A stretch of 64,000 nucleotides of DNA from an uncultured Pseudomonadales bacterium (GTDB lineage: Bacteria > Pseudomonadota > Gammaproteobacteria > Pseudomonadales > Cellvibrionaceae). The translations under genes were made by a program, and so were the position numbers. This document shows positions 45,633 through 53,882 of the stretch, in pieces. The DNA is taken from assembly GCA_947488935.1 (NCBI GenBank), contig CANLBN010000001.1, positions 783,273 to 847,272 of the forward strand, written 5' to 3'. The number at the start of each line of letters is the position of its first letter. Within the stretch, counting starts at the first letter, position 1. A model generated the notes under the pieces. The model had not been told where the DNA came from, made no database searches, and was given only the letters and a program-made list of their open reading frames with translations.

Positions 45633-46568
45633 ATGCTTACAGATGTAGATACGTTGAAAAACCGTTATGTAGGTTGCCTGCTTGGCCTTGCAGTCGGTGA
45701 TGCGGTGGGTACAACTCTTGAGTTCAAAACTCGCGGAAGCTTTACGCCAATAAGCGACATGGACGGTGGTGGCCCTTTTGATTTGGAGCCGGGTCAATGG
45801 ACAGACGATACCTCTATGGCGCTTTGTTTGGCTCACTCTTTAGTTGACTGTAAAGGATTCGATCCCGAAGACCAAATGAACCGTTATTGTAACTGGTGGC
45901 AATTAGGTTATATGAGTAGTACCGGAGACTGCTTTGACATTGGTATGACTGTGTCATCGGCACTGCACAAATATTTAAAAACAAAAAGCCCACTTCAAGG
46001 ATCAGTAGATCCTTTTTCGGCGGGGAATGGCTCTTTAATGCGCTTGGCACCTGTGGCTATGTTTTATCATGCAGATGTAGAGTTAATGATTAAATACTCT
46101 GGAGAGAGTTCTCGTACTACTCATGGTGCAGCCGAATGTATTGATGCCTGTCGCTATTTTGCAAGCCTGCTCTATGCAGCATTCAAAGGTTTGAGTAAGG
46201 AAGATATTCTGAATTCGAAATTTTATAAGCCCACAACTGAGAAGGTCAGTGCAATAGCTACAGGCGATTATTTTTCGAAAAACGAAGAGGGGATCAAAGG
46301 AACGGGGTATGTTATTGATTGCCTAGAGGCGGCGCTTTGGTGCTTTGCCTCAACGGACTCCTTCGAGCAGGCGATTCTTAGCGCTGCTAATCTTGGCGAT
46401 GATGCAGATACAACGGCAGCTGTCTGTGGGCAAATCGCTGGAGCTTATTACAGTGTTGATGGAATAAAATCAGCTTGGTTGGGTAAGCTTGTTATGCGAG
46501 ACGAAATAGAGTCTCTAGCTATAGCGCTGTATTCTGCATCTATAGCAGGACAAAATAAATCTGCTTAA
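45633..46568 (+). CDS. ADP-ribosylglycohydrolase family protein
   Basis: The 311-residue helical protein resembles DraG/ARH enzymes that release ADP-ribose from proteins or other acceptors. Metal-binding acids occur in GQWTDDTSMALCLAHSL (about residues 47-63) and in NLGDDADTTAAVCGQIAGA near the C-terminus; RYVGCLLGLAVGDAVG is the typical start. ATG 45633 follows GGAGGG at 45617-45622; the TTG at 45615 is less likely. A TATACC/GGTATA dyad overlaps the ribosome binding site (45609-45626). It is the last gene of the NAD island. Confidence 0.92.
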   Translation: MLTDVDTLKNRYVGCLLGLAVGDAVGTTLEFKTRGSFTPISDMDGGGPFDLEPGQWTDDTSMALCLAHSLVDCKGFDPEDQMNRYCNWWQLGYMSSTGDCFDIGMTVSSALHKYLKTKSPLQGSVDPFSAGNGSLMRLAPVAMFYHADVELMIKYSGESSRTTHGAAECIDACRYFASLLYAAFKGLSKEDILNSKFYKPTTEKVSAIATGDYFSKNEEGIKGTGYVIDCLEAALWCFASTDSFEQAILSAANLGDDADTTAAVCGQIAGAYYSVDGIKSAWLGKLVMRDEIESLAIALYSASIAGQNKSA

Positions 46569-46592
46569 CGCTACAGCAATAATATCTTCTAT

Positions 46593-47927
46593 TTAAAATG
46601 AGTATTCATTAATAATTGCTTTTACTTTTTCAAGCGCATTACATAATGGATCTAAATCGAGTGAACCAAGTGCTAGTCGAAATGCATGGGGTGGGCTAAT
46701 AGATGTTGCGAAAGGCTCAGCCGTTGAAACAGAAATATTTGCTTCCATTAATGCCATCGATACTTGATCTGCGCGGGTTTCTTCGCTTAGAGGGAGCCAA
46801 ATAAAATAAGAGGCAGGGTGGCTAACATAATTTAGCTCTTTGAGTATTTCTCTCGCTTTAGCTTGTCTCATTTTAGCATCATGGCGTTTTTCTTTTTCCA
46901 GCGAATGGATGGTGCCATCGATAATCCAATCGCAGGTAATTGCCGTCATCAATGCTGGAGTGTTCCAAGTGGTCGCTCTAATCGAGCGCTCAATTAACGG
47001 CGACCATTGAGGCGGTGCGACAACAAAGCCCACGCGCAATCCCGTCGCAATATTTTTAGATAATCCTGAAACATAAATCGAGATGTCGGGTGCCAGTGCT
47101 GATATCGGTGGTGGTGGGTTTTCTTCAAGAAAAGCATAGGCACCGTCTTCAATAATAATTAACCCATATTTTCGGGCAATGGCTATCAGTGCTTCGCGCT
47201 CAGCTAAGCCTGTCACCCAACCCAATGGGTTGTGTAAGGTTGGTATGGTGTAAATTGCTTTTATGCGTCGCCTTTGACAAAGCTGTTCTAAAGCCTCTAG
47301 GTCAGGCCCTTGGTTTGTAGCTGGGAGAGACACGAGCTCTAAGTGCTGAGCCTCGGCTAACACCTTAAAGCCCGGGTAGGTTAATGCATCAACAGCAACG
47401 GCATCGCCAGGCTGTAAGGTTGCCATAACCGATACAGCTAAGCCATGTTGTGCCCCGCTAACAATGGAAACTCGATCAGCCTCGGTAGGCAGGCCGCGAG
47501 ATAGTAAATGCTGTGCAATAACGGCGCGTTCTTTCATTCGTCCAGCGTGTGGCTGATAACGCAAAAGCGCCTCTAAATCCCCCGATGAAGCTAGTTTACG
47601 AAGAGAGTGCCGTAATAACTCTGTTTGATTGGGTAGTGATGGATAATTGAAGTTTAGGTCGATCATGCCTTCTTCAACGGATTTTTGGTCTATTCCATGC
47701 CCAACTGGTAGGTTTGTTTCTCTAACAAATGTACCTCTACCGGTCTCTCCACTGACTAAACCCATTTGTTCAAGCTCAGCGTAAACCCTCGATGCAGTCA
47801 CTAACGCAATACTCTCATTCGCGGCAAGTTTTCGGTGTGTCGGTAGGCGTGTACCTGGGGGTAATTCACCGGATCTAATTTTTTGTACAAAGACATCAAC
47901 AATCTTTTTGTATTGCCCTTTAGTCAT
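46593..47927 (-). CDS. MocR-type GntR regulator with aminotransferase domain (second)
   Basis: The GntR winged helix (PPGTRLPTHRKLAANESIAL, residues about 21-40) precedes an aminotransferase-like domain with PLP lysine in SGLSKNIATGLRVGF and TLHNPLG. It is distinct from the one at 6946. The ATG at 47927 (MTKGQYKK) or at 47939 may be used; neither has a good ribosome binding site. A 28-bp sequence covering the latter start is repeated inverted at 48088-48115. The divergent DJ-1-type gene is the likely target. Confidence 0.88.
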   Translation of the reverse strand: MTKGQYKKIVDVFVQKIRSGELPPGTRLPTHRKLAANESIALVTASRVYAELEQMGLVSGETGRGTFVRETNLPVGHGIDQKSVEEGMIDLNFNYPSLPNQTELLRHSLRKLASSGDLEALLRYQPHAGRMKERAVIAQHLLSRGLPTEADRVSIVSGAQHGLAVSVMATLQPGDAVAVDALTYPGFKVLAEAQHLELVSLPATNQGPDLEALEQLCQRRRIKAIYTIPTLHNPLGWVTGLAEREALIAIARKYGLIIIEDGAYAFLEENPPPPISALAPDISIYVSGLSKNIATGLRVGFVVAPPQWSPLIERSIRATTWNTPALMTAITCDWIIDGTIHSLEKEKRHDAKMRQAKAREILKELNYVSHPASYFIWLPLSEETRADQVSMALMEANISVSTAEPFATSISPPHAFRLALGSLDLDPLCNALEKVKAIINEYSF

Positions 47928-47932
47928 AATGC

Positions 47933-48115
47933 AAACCATAACAATAAAATAATTGTCATGAGTATATGAAATGTGCTGATTGTTTACAACGAAATGAAAC
48001 TTTGTCTGCTCTGACCGAGCATCAAAAATAGACTAAATACTTCAGCGGTTAGGTAACACCCTAGGATATAAAGACATTGAATGTATCCATGACAATTATT
48101 TTATTGTTATGGTTT
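47933..48115. repeat. 28-bp perfect inverted repeat in divergent promoter region
   Basis: The 28 bases at 47933-47960 recur exactly in reverse complement at 48088-48115, with 127 bp between. Each arm also contains an internal dyad (ACAAT..ATTGT). One arm overlaps the 5' end of the MocR gene. The two may be regulator binding sites serving divergent promoters, or the trace of a short inverted duplication. Confidence 0.8.
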
Positions 48116-48192
48116 TCTTCAATATACTAGCTTCTCTGCTGTGCTCAGTAGCTGTGCGTACTTTCTATTCTCTAAGAGGAAAGAAGACAATT

Positions 48193-48297
48193 ATGGCGGA
48201 TATTGGCACCGCAGTGCTGGAGTTTTTTTGCTGTGCTTTTATAAAAGCACGATCGTTACTCAATAAATTTATGCAGACAATATTCTTTGTATTGTAG
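48193..48297 (+). CDS. Possible 34-residue peptide
   Basis: An ATG at 48193 follows AGAGGA by 12 bases and opens a frame of 34 codons (MADIGTAVLEFFCCAFIKAR at the N-terminus), cysteine- and phenylalanine-rich. A longer frame from 48109 starts inside the inverted repeat. An 18-bp palindrome (GTGCTTTTATAAAAGCAC, 48233-48250) lies within. It resembles no family I know and may not be translated. Confidence 0.2.
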   Translation: MADIGTAVLEFFCCAFIKARSLLNKFMQTIFFVL

Positions 48298-48335
48298 AAA
48301 TATCTTATTAATTTGTTCTAAATTGAGGATTAAAT

Positions 48336-48938
48336 ATGAACATTGCCATACTAACATTTGAAGGTTTTAACGAGCTAGATTCTTTTATAGCCTTGGGTAT
48401 TCTAAATAGAATGAAAGGTTCAGGGTACAACGTTCAAATAACATGCCCGAGCGACGAAGTGACCTCTATGAATGGTGTCACTATTGAAGCACAACAGCCT
48501 CTAGAATTTGCTAATACAGCCGATGTTGTTCTTTTTGGCAGTGGCATGCAAACGCGTGAAGTAGCGAATGATCCTACTATTATGAATAGATTAAAGCTAG
48601 ATAGCTCCAAACAAATGATTTGTGCCCAGTGCTCAGGCACTTATTTATTGGCAAAACTTGGTTTGTTGGGCGACGTGCCAGCATGTACTGACCTGATGTC
48701 TAAGCCGTGGGTGATAGAAGCCGGAGTCAATATTATTGATAAACCTTTTACCGCAAGCGGGAATATAGCCACTGCCGGAGGTTGCCTGGCGTCAGAGTAT
48801 CTTGCCACTTGGGTAATCGCAAAAAGCTCAGGAAGAGAATCGGCTGAGTCAGCTATTCATTACGTAGCGCCTGTCGGTGAAAAAGAAGTAACTGTAGAGC
48901 ATAGTTTATCTGTGGTTATGCCATTTATTGAGAAATAG
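48336..48938 (+). CDS. DJ-1/PfpI family protein
   Basis: This is a 200-residue glutamine-amidotransferase-like fold. The nucleophile elbow cysteine is C99 in MICAQCSGTYLLA, and the N-terminal FEGFNELDSFIALG carries the conserved acidic residue. Family members include chaperones, glyoxalases, isonitrile hydratases and AraC-type sensor domains, so the exact activity is open. ATG 48336 follows TGAGGA. It is divergent from the MocR regulator, which may control it. Confidence 0.85.
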   Translation: MNIAILTFEGFNELDSFIALGILNRMKGSGYNVQITCPSDEVTSMNGVTIEAQQPLEFANTADVVLFGSGMQTREVANDPTIMNRLKLDSSKQMICAQCSGTYLLAKLGLLGDVPACTDLMSKPWVIEAGVNIIDKPFTASGNIATAGGCLASEYLATWVIAKSSGRESAESAIHYVAPVGEKEVTVEHSLSVVMPFIEK

Positions 48939-49021
48939 GTATAACAGCTAATAGTAAAGGGAGGGCCAATTATTTTATTTAAAATAAATGCGCCTTCTTT
49001 ATTTTAAATAATTTCTTATCT

Positions 49022-49123
49022 GCTGTTTTTAATTTTATTTGGCGTGATGGTATCGCTACGTTAATTGGAGGTTGTAATCGTGTTGGCTCACAAGTGATCA
49101 GCTCACTGATATTGTGAAAATAA
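49022..49123 (+). pseudogene. Degenerate copy of the leader and start of the gene at 63126
   Basis: Bases 49039-49117 (ATTTGGCGTGATGGTATCGC onward) align with 63081-63163 through the untranslated leader, the AATTGGAGG-like ribosome binding site and the first codons. After one frameshift the copy reads roughly SDQLTDIV, compared with NDQCNDIV. It has no long frame, so it is a fragment. Confidence 0.6.
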
Positions 49124-49142
49124 TATAACTTGCGGCCAATGG

Positions 49143-49589
49143 CTAAACAACAGCAGCAATTTTTAAATCGTTTACTTTATGAGATTGATTTCTAACATTC
49201 TGTTTTATCGCAGTAGATGATGTGCGCGGACTGTAAAGCACTTGGGTAATCTGTTTACCTGCCCCTTTTAAATAAGACTCTACAGCTAGGTTGTGAGGTT
49301 TTTTGCCCCAGTCTTCTCCAATGACAAAAATATCAGCATTCAATTCCTTACAGCCAGAGATATATTCAAGGTCATCATAGGGGCGGACAATATCAACACA
49401 GCGCAATGCTCTTAACATTTCCATTCTTTGTTCAAGTGGAATAACGGGAACATTAGGTTTGTAAGAATTCACTACGCGATCTGAGGCAACGCCAACGGCC
49501 AAAACATCACCTAGTGATTTGCAATATTCTAATAAGGCAATATGCCCAACGTGCAATAAATCAAAGGTACCTACGGTATATACGATCAT
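49143..49589 (-). CDS. Glycerol-3-phosphate cytidylyltransferase-like protein
   Basis: A short cytidylyltransferase of the TagD/GCT kind: GTFDLLHVGH (HxGH at 13-16), a nucleotide site VASDRVVNSYKPNVP, and the C-terminal RTSSTAIK motif (RTxGxST-like). It could activate glycerol phosphate or another phospho-alcohol with CTP. It sits 54 bp downstream of a CDP-alcohol phosphatidyltransferase gene on the same strand, which suggests a headgroup pathway in which this makes CDP-alcohol and the partner uses one. The substrate is not determined. Confidence 0.82.
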   Translation of the reverse strand: MIVYTVGTFDLLHVGHIALLEYCKSLGDVLAVGVASDRVVNSYKPNVPVIPLEQRMEMLRALRCVDIVRPYDDLEYISGCKELNADIFVIGEDWGKKPHNLAVESYLKGAGKQITQVLYSPRTSSTAIKQNVRNQSHKVNDLKIAAVV

Positions 49590-49643
49590 GCTATTTACTC
49601 TTAAAAGTTATTAATCAGTGGAGTGTTTTTTATGCAGCAGGTG

Positions 49644-50336
49644 CTATAAAAGCTTCCACGTATAAATGCCGGTGATTGCAAGGGTATAAAATGCAAGTCG
49701 ATAAACATTTGCCGAATTGCTAGACAGTTTGGGGGTTTGGATTTGAGAGACATTTAAAGCAGCAAGCACTAAGGCACTGACATATAGCACGACTGAAAAT
49801 ACCTCCATGGAAAAAAAGCTTTCAAAAAGAAAGATAAAAACCAATGCCATATTATTATTGTCTAGCGCGAGGCCTGTGTATTTTGATCCATCGGCTAAAC
49901 CGTAGGTATTAAAATAACTCAGTCGTATTGCGCTAGCGGCTACGATTAAAAACGCACCAGGAAGAAATATAAGATCGTAACTGCCATAGCTCAGTAAAAG
50001 AATCGCAGGAGCAACACCGTAGTTCACAACGTCTATTAATGAGTCAAGCTGCATGCCAAATGTTTTGTCATTGGCAGTGCGCCCCTTCATTCTGCGTGCA
50101 ATTAAACCATCAGCCCAATCAAAGGCTACTGCCCAAATCATACCGATCATTGCAGCTGCGTAAAGACCACTGATGCTAAAATAAATAGATAATACAGTGC
50201 AGGCTAACCCAGCTAGAGAGCACAAATTGGCGGCGTCTTTTACATAGGAAATAATTGCGGGTTGTAACTCTGGGGTGTCATCGTTAACGGTGGTCATGGA
50301 GCTCCTAGAAAAATAAGTGTTAGAAATATTGCGCAC
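49644..50336 (-). CDS. CDP-alcohol phosphatidyltransferase
   Basis: The 230-residue membrane enzyme has the class signature DWADGLIARRMKG followed by GMQLDSLIDVV, giving the D-x2-DG-x2-AR-x-G-x3-D-x3-D pattern. About six membrane helices are present. Closest functional analogues are PssA-type phosphatidylserine synthases and related enzymes, but the substrate is unclear. It forms a two-gene unit with the TagD-like gene. It lies just outside the cassette array, whose last attC-like site ends near 50445. Confidence 0.82.
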   Translation of the reverse strand: MRNISNTYFSRSSMTTVNDDTPELQPAIISYVKDAANLCSLAGLACTVLSIYFSISGLYAAAMIGMIWAVAFDWADGLIARRMKGRTANDKTFGMQLDSLIDVVNYGVAPAILLLSYGSYDLIFLPGAFLIVAASAIRLSYFNTYGLADGSKYTGLALDNNNMALVFIFLFESFFSMEVFSVVLYVSALVLAALNVSQIQTPKLSSNSANVYRLAFYTLAITGIYTWKLL

Positions 50337-50444
50337 AGTATCGCTCTACTCAATGGAGCAGAGTTGAATTAAATTTGGGCTGTTCTCTTAATATCGAGAA
50401 ACGCAAACAGCAGATGCGACGGACATACGTTAATTGCGTGTAAA

Positions 50445-50543
50445 GCATTAACGTTCAATAAGGAGGATAGAGGCGAATTAGCCAGTAGGCTCAATAGAGG
50501 GAAGAACTACCTGACCGAGTATACGCTCTATTGTGTTAAGCGC
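50445..50543 (-). repeat. attC-like site (weak)
   Basis: On the minus strand it begins GCGCTTAACACAATAGAG and ends near GAACGTTAATGC. The arms share TTAAC, CAATA and GAG in reverse complement. It would mark the distal boundary of the cassette array. The rest of 50337-50692 contains no gene; a second small dyad (GTTATGC...GCGTAAC) lies near 50613-50635. Confidence 0.4.
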
Positions 50544-50692
50544 ACAGTGGTTTAATTTTTAATTTGTACTGCCTTGTATTACATGGAGTTTATTGGCTGT
50601 TTGGTTCCGTGGTTATGCAATAAGTGAGCGTAACTGCATATAGCTTAATGAGATATATTGCTCATAGCTTTATGTATTGGTCAACACTGACG

Positions 50693-51067
50693 CTATGGGT
50701 TGGCCGTACCTGCGTAATGGCGGTTTTTAACGTTTTGAATGTAAAGAGACACATCTTCTTTGGTGTATCCAAGTATCTCACCTATCCTGTATTCCTTGCT
50801 TTCCCAATCACTGTCATGAATAGTCATGCCTGAGTTTATTATCTCTTTTAGCTCTCTTGCCAGTCTCGAATAGCCGCAACGATAGTAAATATAAGAGTTT
50901 TTATTGAATGTTTTGTCCCTAAATTTTAAAACTCTAGCTTTTGTCGATCTAGCTTCAGTTAAATATTCTTCAGGCCAAGAACCCCAATGAAAGTAGATGA
51001 CATGTTTTTTACCGGCTTTGAAAAGTTGAAATTCTTTTACTGTATGTGGGCCAATTTTCCCTTTCAT
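50693..51067 (-). CDS. Cassette-borne protein of unknown function
   Basis: The 124-residue soluble protein is basic and aromatic (KKHVIYFHWGSWPEEYLTEA, NKNSYIYYRCGYSRLARELK), with no signal or membrane segment and no family that I recognise. Its C-terminus runs MTIHDSDWESKEYRIGEILG. It lies on the minus strand between two attC-like sites, as expected for an integron cassette gene. ATG 51067 is chosen as the only good start. Confidence 0.6.
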   Translation of the reverse strand: MKGKIGPHTVKEFQLFKAGKKHVIYFHWGSWPEEYLTEARSTKARVLKFRDKTFNKNSYIYYRCGYSRLARELKEIINSGMTIHDSDWESKEYRIGEILGYTKEDVSLYIQNVKNRHYAGTANP

Positions 51068-51077
51068 AATAATGCCG

Positions 51078-51164
51078 GTCTTAGCGCGTTGCTATATATA
51101 TGAAGAACTTCTCGCAAGGTATCAGTTCGAGACTTAAAATTTTTAATTTTCTATAGCTTGTTAC
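51078..51164 (-). repeat. attC-like site
   Basis: Minus strand: CAGTAACAAGCTATAG begins at the stop of the small frame at 51161, and the site ends ATAGCAACGCGCTAAGACC. The arms share GCTATA in inverted form. The R' end (GCTAAG) is degenerate. Confidence 0.45.
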
Positions 51165-51235
51165 TGACATGAAATTAAAGTCCTATTGATTCTTTTATAG
51201 AGTTCCATCTGTTCTTTAGATAATTTCTTTCCCAT
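51161..51235 (-). pseudogene. 24-codon fragment of a cassette gene
   Basis: Preceded by a truncated attC start at the stop of the endonuclease V gene, this frame reads MGKKLSKEQMELYKRINRTL and stops after four more codons. From memory, the SKEQMELYKRI start recalls a family of hypothetical proteins found in cassettes. The TAA stop belongs to the next attC core (GTAACAAGC), so the gene seems to be deleted down to its 5' end. Confidence 0.4.
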
Positions 51236-51264
51236 CTTTTACCACAGTTTAATAGAATAATTTG

Positions 51265-51768
51265 TTAGGTGTTGATTCCTCGACACAGTTGATCTGCTTT
51301 TTTTAGTAAAGTAGGAATTCGATGCTTTCCATGCATTGAGGCTACACCTGAAATAGCTTCCTCTAGGCTCAATCCTACAGATGTGACATAGAGCGGATTT
51401 AAGCTTTCCCCTCTATAAACCTCACATGCTTTTGGTGTGTCTTTAAATGCTCTCTTGGCGACACCTATTACTGCTATTTTTTTATTCAGAGCCTCATGAA
51501 GATACATTCCGAGTCCTTTTTCCCCCTCTTTTCCTAACGTAACAAAACCATCTACTACTATAATTTCAAGATGTTCATTTACATCTTCTAATAGAGAAAG
51601 AATACAAGGCAGCTCCCTTTTATAGAATGCTCCAGGTTCATATGGTTCTATGCCAGAAATAGACTTGGTTATATATCTATTGGGCTCTGTACTAGACCAC
51701 ATCGGGAAAATTACTCCAGCAGCTACTGCTGAGTTGCCTTCATATTGAACATCTATCGCTAAAATCAA
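51265..51768 (-). CDS. Endonuclease V family protein
   Basis: The 167-residue protein resembles Nfi: a catalytic aspartate in ILAIDVQYEGN, PYEPGAFYKRELPCI with the conserved E, VVDGFVTLG with the second D, and GLGMYLHEAL, IAVIGVAKRAF. Endonuclease V nicks DNA (or RNA) near deoxyinosine. It is shorter than E. coli Nfi (223). The gene overlaps the SMI1/KNR4 gene by 29 bases and its stop codon forms part of a CCTAACAAA attC core, so it is cassette-borne. Confidence 0.8.
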   Translation of the reverse strand: MILAIDVQYEGNSAVAAGVIFPMWSSTEPNRYITKSISGIEPYEPGAFYKRELPCILSLLEDVNEHLEIIVVDGFVTLGKEGEKGLGMYLHEALNKKIAVIGVAKRAFKDTPKACEVYRGESLNPLYVTSVGLSLEEAISGVASMHGKHRIPTLLKKADQLCRGINT

Positions 51769-52522
51769 TTTGTATTACTTCCCTTTTTTCGTTGAGGATA
51801 ATTTTTCCTGGCGTTCTATCGAAGTAAATCCAAATTAGTCCCTCAGGTACTCCGTATTCGTTTCCATCATGTTTCTTTTCTCGATGTTCACAATCCATAT
51901 GATTGGCAATATCTTGAAAAGAGATGCGTCTAAATTTTCCAGTTGGACCATTGAATTTTTCTTCAATTTCCTTAAGTCTCTTATATCTTGTTAAGTGCAA
52001 TTCAATTTTATCTAACCATTTGGAATAAAAGTTACAAAAATCTCCTTCGCTATTACAACCGCCATCTCCCCAACTGCACCAAACCATGCCAATGTTTTGA
52101 CCTGATAATTCTAGATAGTAATCGGTGCCGCATCCTGCCGTTCCCACGTATATCAGGCCGTCAAAATCTTCGATAGGTTCATTATCGCAAACATCGCCAG
52201 TTTGTTTTGCCAGTTCGGTATAAATAAAGGGTTTCTTAAATTCTGTTTTTTTAAATGTTTCTTTAAAATTCTCAACCCCATAATCCGGTCCTGCACCACC
52301 GGCGCCAAAATGCGAAAGATAGAATCTAAATTCTTCTGGTAGAAAAATACTCTTCTCTTTCTCTATTGTAAGAATTTCCGATTCGGACATTACCGGATGT
52401 ATCTTGTACTTATGACCCCAGCCACGAGTGTTAGCTCCAAAGACCAAGTCTGCGTCATCAAGCTCTTTGAAAAGCCTAATTTTTTCTTTCGCTTCGATCC
52501 AAAAATCCTTGTAGATAGTCAT
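51740..52522 (-). CDS. SMI1/KNR4 (SUKH) family protein
   Basis: The 260-residue protein has the SUKH motif near residues 48-78 (ILTIEKEKSIFLPEEFRFYL, then FGAGGAGPDYG). SUKH proteins are often immunity proteins against polymorphic toxins, although cassette copies have no known toxin. The remainder contains an acidic YVGTAGCGTDYYLELSGQN stretch. It shares a cassette with the endonuclease V gene, which starts inside its 3' end. An attC site lies upstream at 52543. Confidence 0.8.
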   Translation of the reverse strand: MTIYKDFWIEAKEKIRLFKELDDADLVFGANTRGWGHKYKIHPVMSESEILTIEKEKSIFLPEEFRFYLSHFGAGGAGPDYGVENFKETFKKTEFKKPFIYTELAKQTGDVCDNEPIEDFDGLIYVGTAGCGTDYYLELSGQNIGMVWCSWGDGGCNSEGDFCNFYSKWLDKIELHLTRYKRLKEIEEKFNGPTGKFRRISFQDIANHMDCEHREKKHDGNEYGVPEGLIWIYFDRTPGKIILNEKREVIQIDFSDRCSI

Positions 52523-52542
52523 ATTCTCGATTTCTTATGTCA

Positions 52543-52622
52543 CTTAATGCGCAATATGCATTTTTTAAAAGTGGAGGCGAAGCTGGAGCTTTTAAAAATC
52601 AGAACCATTGCCTTGTTAAGCG
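52543..52622 (-). repeat. attC site
   Basis: Minus strand: CGCTTAACAAGGCAATGG starts right after the gene at 52626, and the site ends CATATTGCGCATTAAG. The arms pair over a long stretch (GCAAT, TTTTAAAAG, CTCC) around a short TTCG centre. Confidence 0.75.
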
Positions 52623-52625
52623 ATA

Positions 52626-53369
52626 CTACTGCCAATGTATTTCCACATGCTTGTTATTAAAATCAGGATCGTCTTCATCACCTTTGTGTTCACACCACAT
52701 TGATATAGGAAGCCCTTTCATTTTAATACTTTGCCCATTTTCAATGATACCGCCCAAAGCTTGAAATTCGATAAAGCGGTTGATCATTTCATGGACATTA
52801 CCCGCAAGCTCATCCGTTACATCATGCACACTAATCTCAGGACGAGCGAAAAGCCTTAACCCTCTAGTATGATACCAATGGTTTCCATTTTCCTGTTCTG
52901 AAACTAGTATTGTCGTATGCTCAAAAATCTTTGGTTTTTTATGGATAAATATATTTTCGGTCCATTCGGCCGGAGTCCACCATTTGAAACGTTGAGGCTC
53001 GTATACGCAAACACCTCCGTTATCTAAAAAGTATGTGGTTAACCCTACAAGGTTTCGCAAGTAATCTAACGTATCTTGATCACCAGTGTCGGTACTAATT
53101 ACCATGCAGCTCGGTGCATTTCTAATTTCTTCAGCTAGTTTAGGGTTTTTATCACAAATTTCCTCCCAAAGATAACCTGATCTAAAACTGTCTCTATATT
53201 CTGGGGCCGCTCCATCATGATATTTTTGAATGTCAGTATTGTCAGGAATCTCAGAGAAATTGTATTTTGACGCTGAAATACTAATATCTTCTTCAAAGGC
53301 ACCGAAAACCACGAAGAATGAAAAAATTCTATTTTCTGATGATGAAAAATGTATTCGTTCCCAGCTCAT
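52626..53369 (-). CDS. Cassette-borne protein of unknown function
   Basis: The 247-residue soluble protein has no recognised domain. Notable stretches are YLWEEICDKNPKLAEEIRNA, a central DTGDQDTLDYLRNLVGL and WYHTRGLRLFARPEISVHDV, then EMINRFIEFQALGGII. The tryptophan-rich, acidic composition resembles immunity-type proteins (SUKH and similar), but no family is assigned. Its stop lies four bases from an attC site. ATG 53369 is chosen. Confidence 0.6.
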   Translation of the reverse strand: MSWERIHFSSSENRIFSFFVVFGAFEEDISISASKYNFSEIPDNTDIQKYHDGAAPEYRDSFRSGYLWEEICDKNPKLAEEIRNAPSCMVISTDTGDQDTLDYLRNLVGLTTYFLDNGGVCVYEPQRFKWWTPAEWTENIFIHKKPKIFEHTTILVSEQENGNHWYHTRGLRLFARPEISVHDVTDELAGNVHEMINRFIEFQALGGIIENGQSIKMKGLPISMWCEHKGDEDDPDFNNKHVEIHWQ

Positions 53370-53429
53370 AATTATTCTTTCTCAAACCGCGCTCTGCTTT
53401 TTCACGTCTTTTTTGTTTTATTCTTTTTG

Positions 53430-53822
53430 TTAAATGTGCTTTTTATTTGGTAATTCTTCGTAAATGCTTACACTTTCGCGGATACGACCGCCTTGCAATA
53501 CATGCTGAGCCCAAGATAGTAAATGATGGAAGCTCTCTTGTGACTGCCCTTGAATACAGAGCTCTTTGTAGCTAGCCTTACAGAATTCAAGGTGTTCGAC
53601 AAATGCTTCTTTGCCGCCAAAGAATTTAAAAAATGACTCCATATCTATACCAAGCCCACCTATTCCATAACAACCTGCAATGGCTGGCTCTTCTGCAAAT
53701 ACCTGAGATATGTCTATATTTTTTAGCTTTGCACCGGTCACAATAATTTCACAGAACCAATCTTTGGCCCCGTTACTCACCCATAAGTCCATGTTATCTT
53801 TAAAAAATATTGGTGCAGTCAT
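53430..53822 (-). CDS. Cassette-borne protein of unknown function
   Basis: The 130-residue protein (MTAPIFFKDNMDLWVSNGAK; ESFFKFFGGKEAFVEHLEFC; QSQESFHHLLSWAQHVLQGG) has helical character and several cysteines. Nothing diagnostic is visible; size and style are like immunity proteins. Its TAA stop falls in a TTTAACAAAAAG core, a degenerate attC remnant, and the next gene upstream is the SUFU-like cassette. Confidence 0.55.
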   Translation of the reverse strand: MTAPIFFKDNMDLWVSNGAKDWFCEIIVTGAKLKNIDISQVFAEEPAIAGCYGIGGLGIDMESFFKFFGGKEAFVEHLEFCKASYKELCIQGQSQESFHHLLSWAQHVLQGGRIRESVSIYEELPNKKHI

Positions 53823-53824
53823 AG

Positions 53825-53882
53825 CTAATTTAATGTCGTCCGCGGAGCAGCTTGCTGCGGAGTAAAACTTGGCAATTTATTA
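53825..53882 (-). repeat. attC-like site
   Basis: Minus strand TAATAAATTGCC...CATTAAATTAGC with an inner CTCCGCAGC/GCTGCTCCGCGG structure. The cores are poorly conserved, but position after the SUFU-like gene and the symmetric arms fit attC. Confidence 0.45.
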
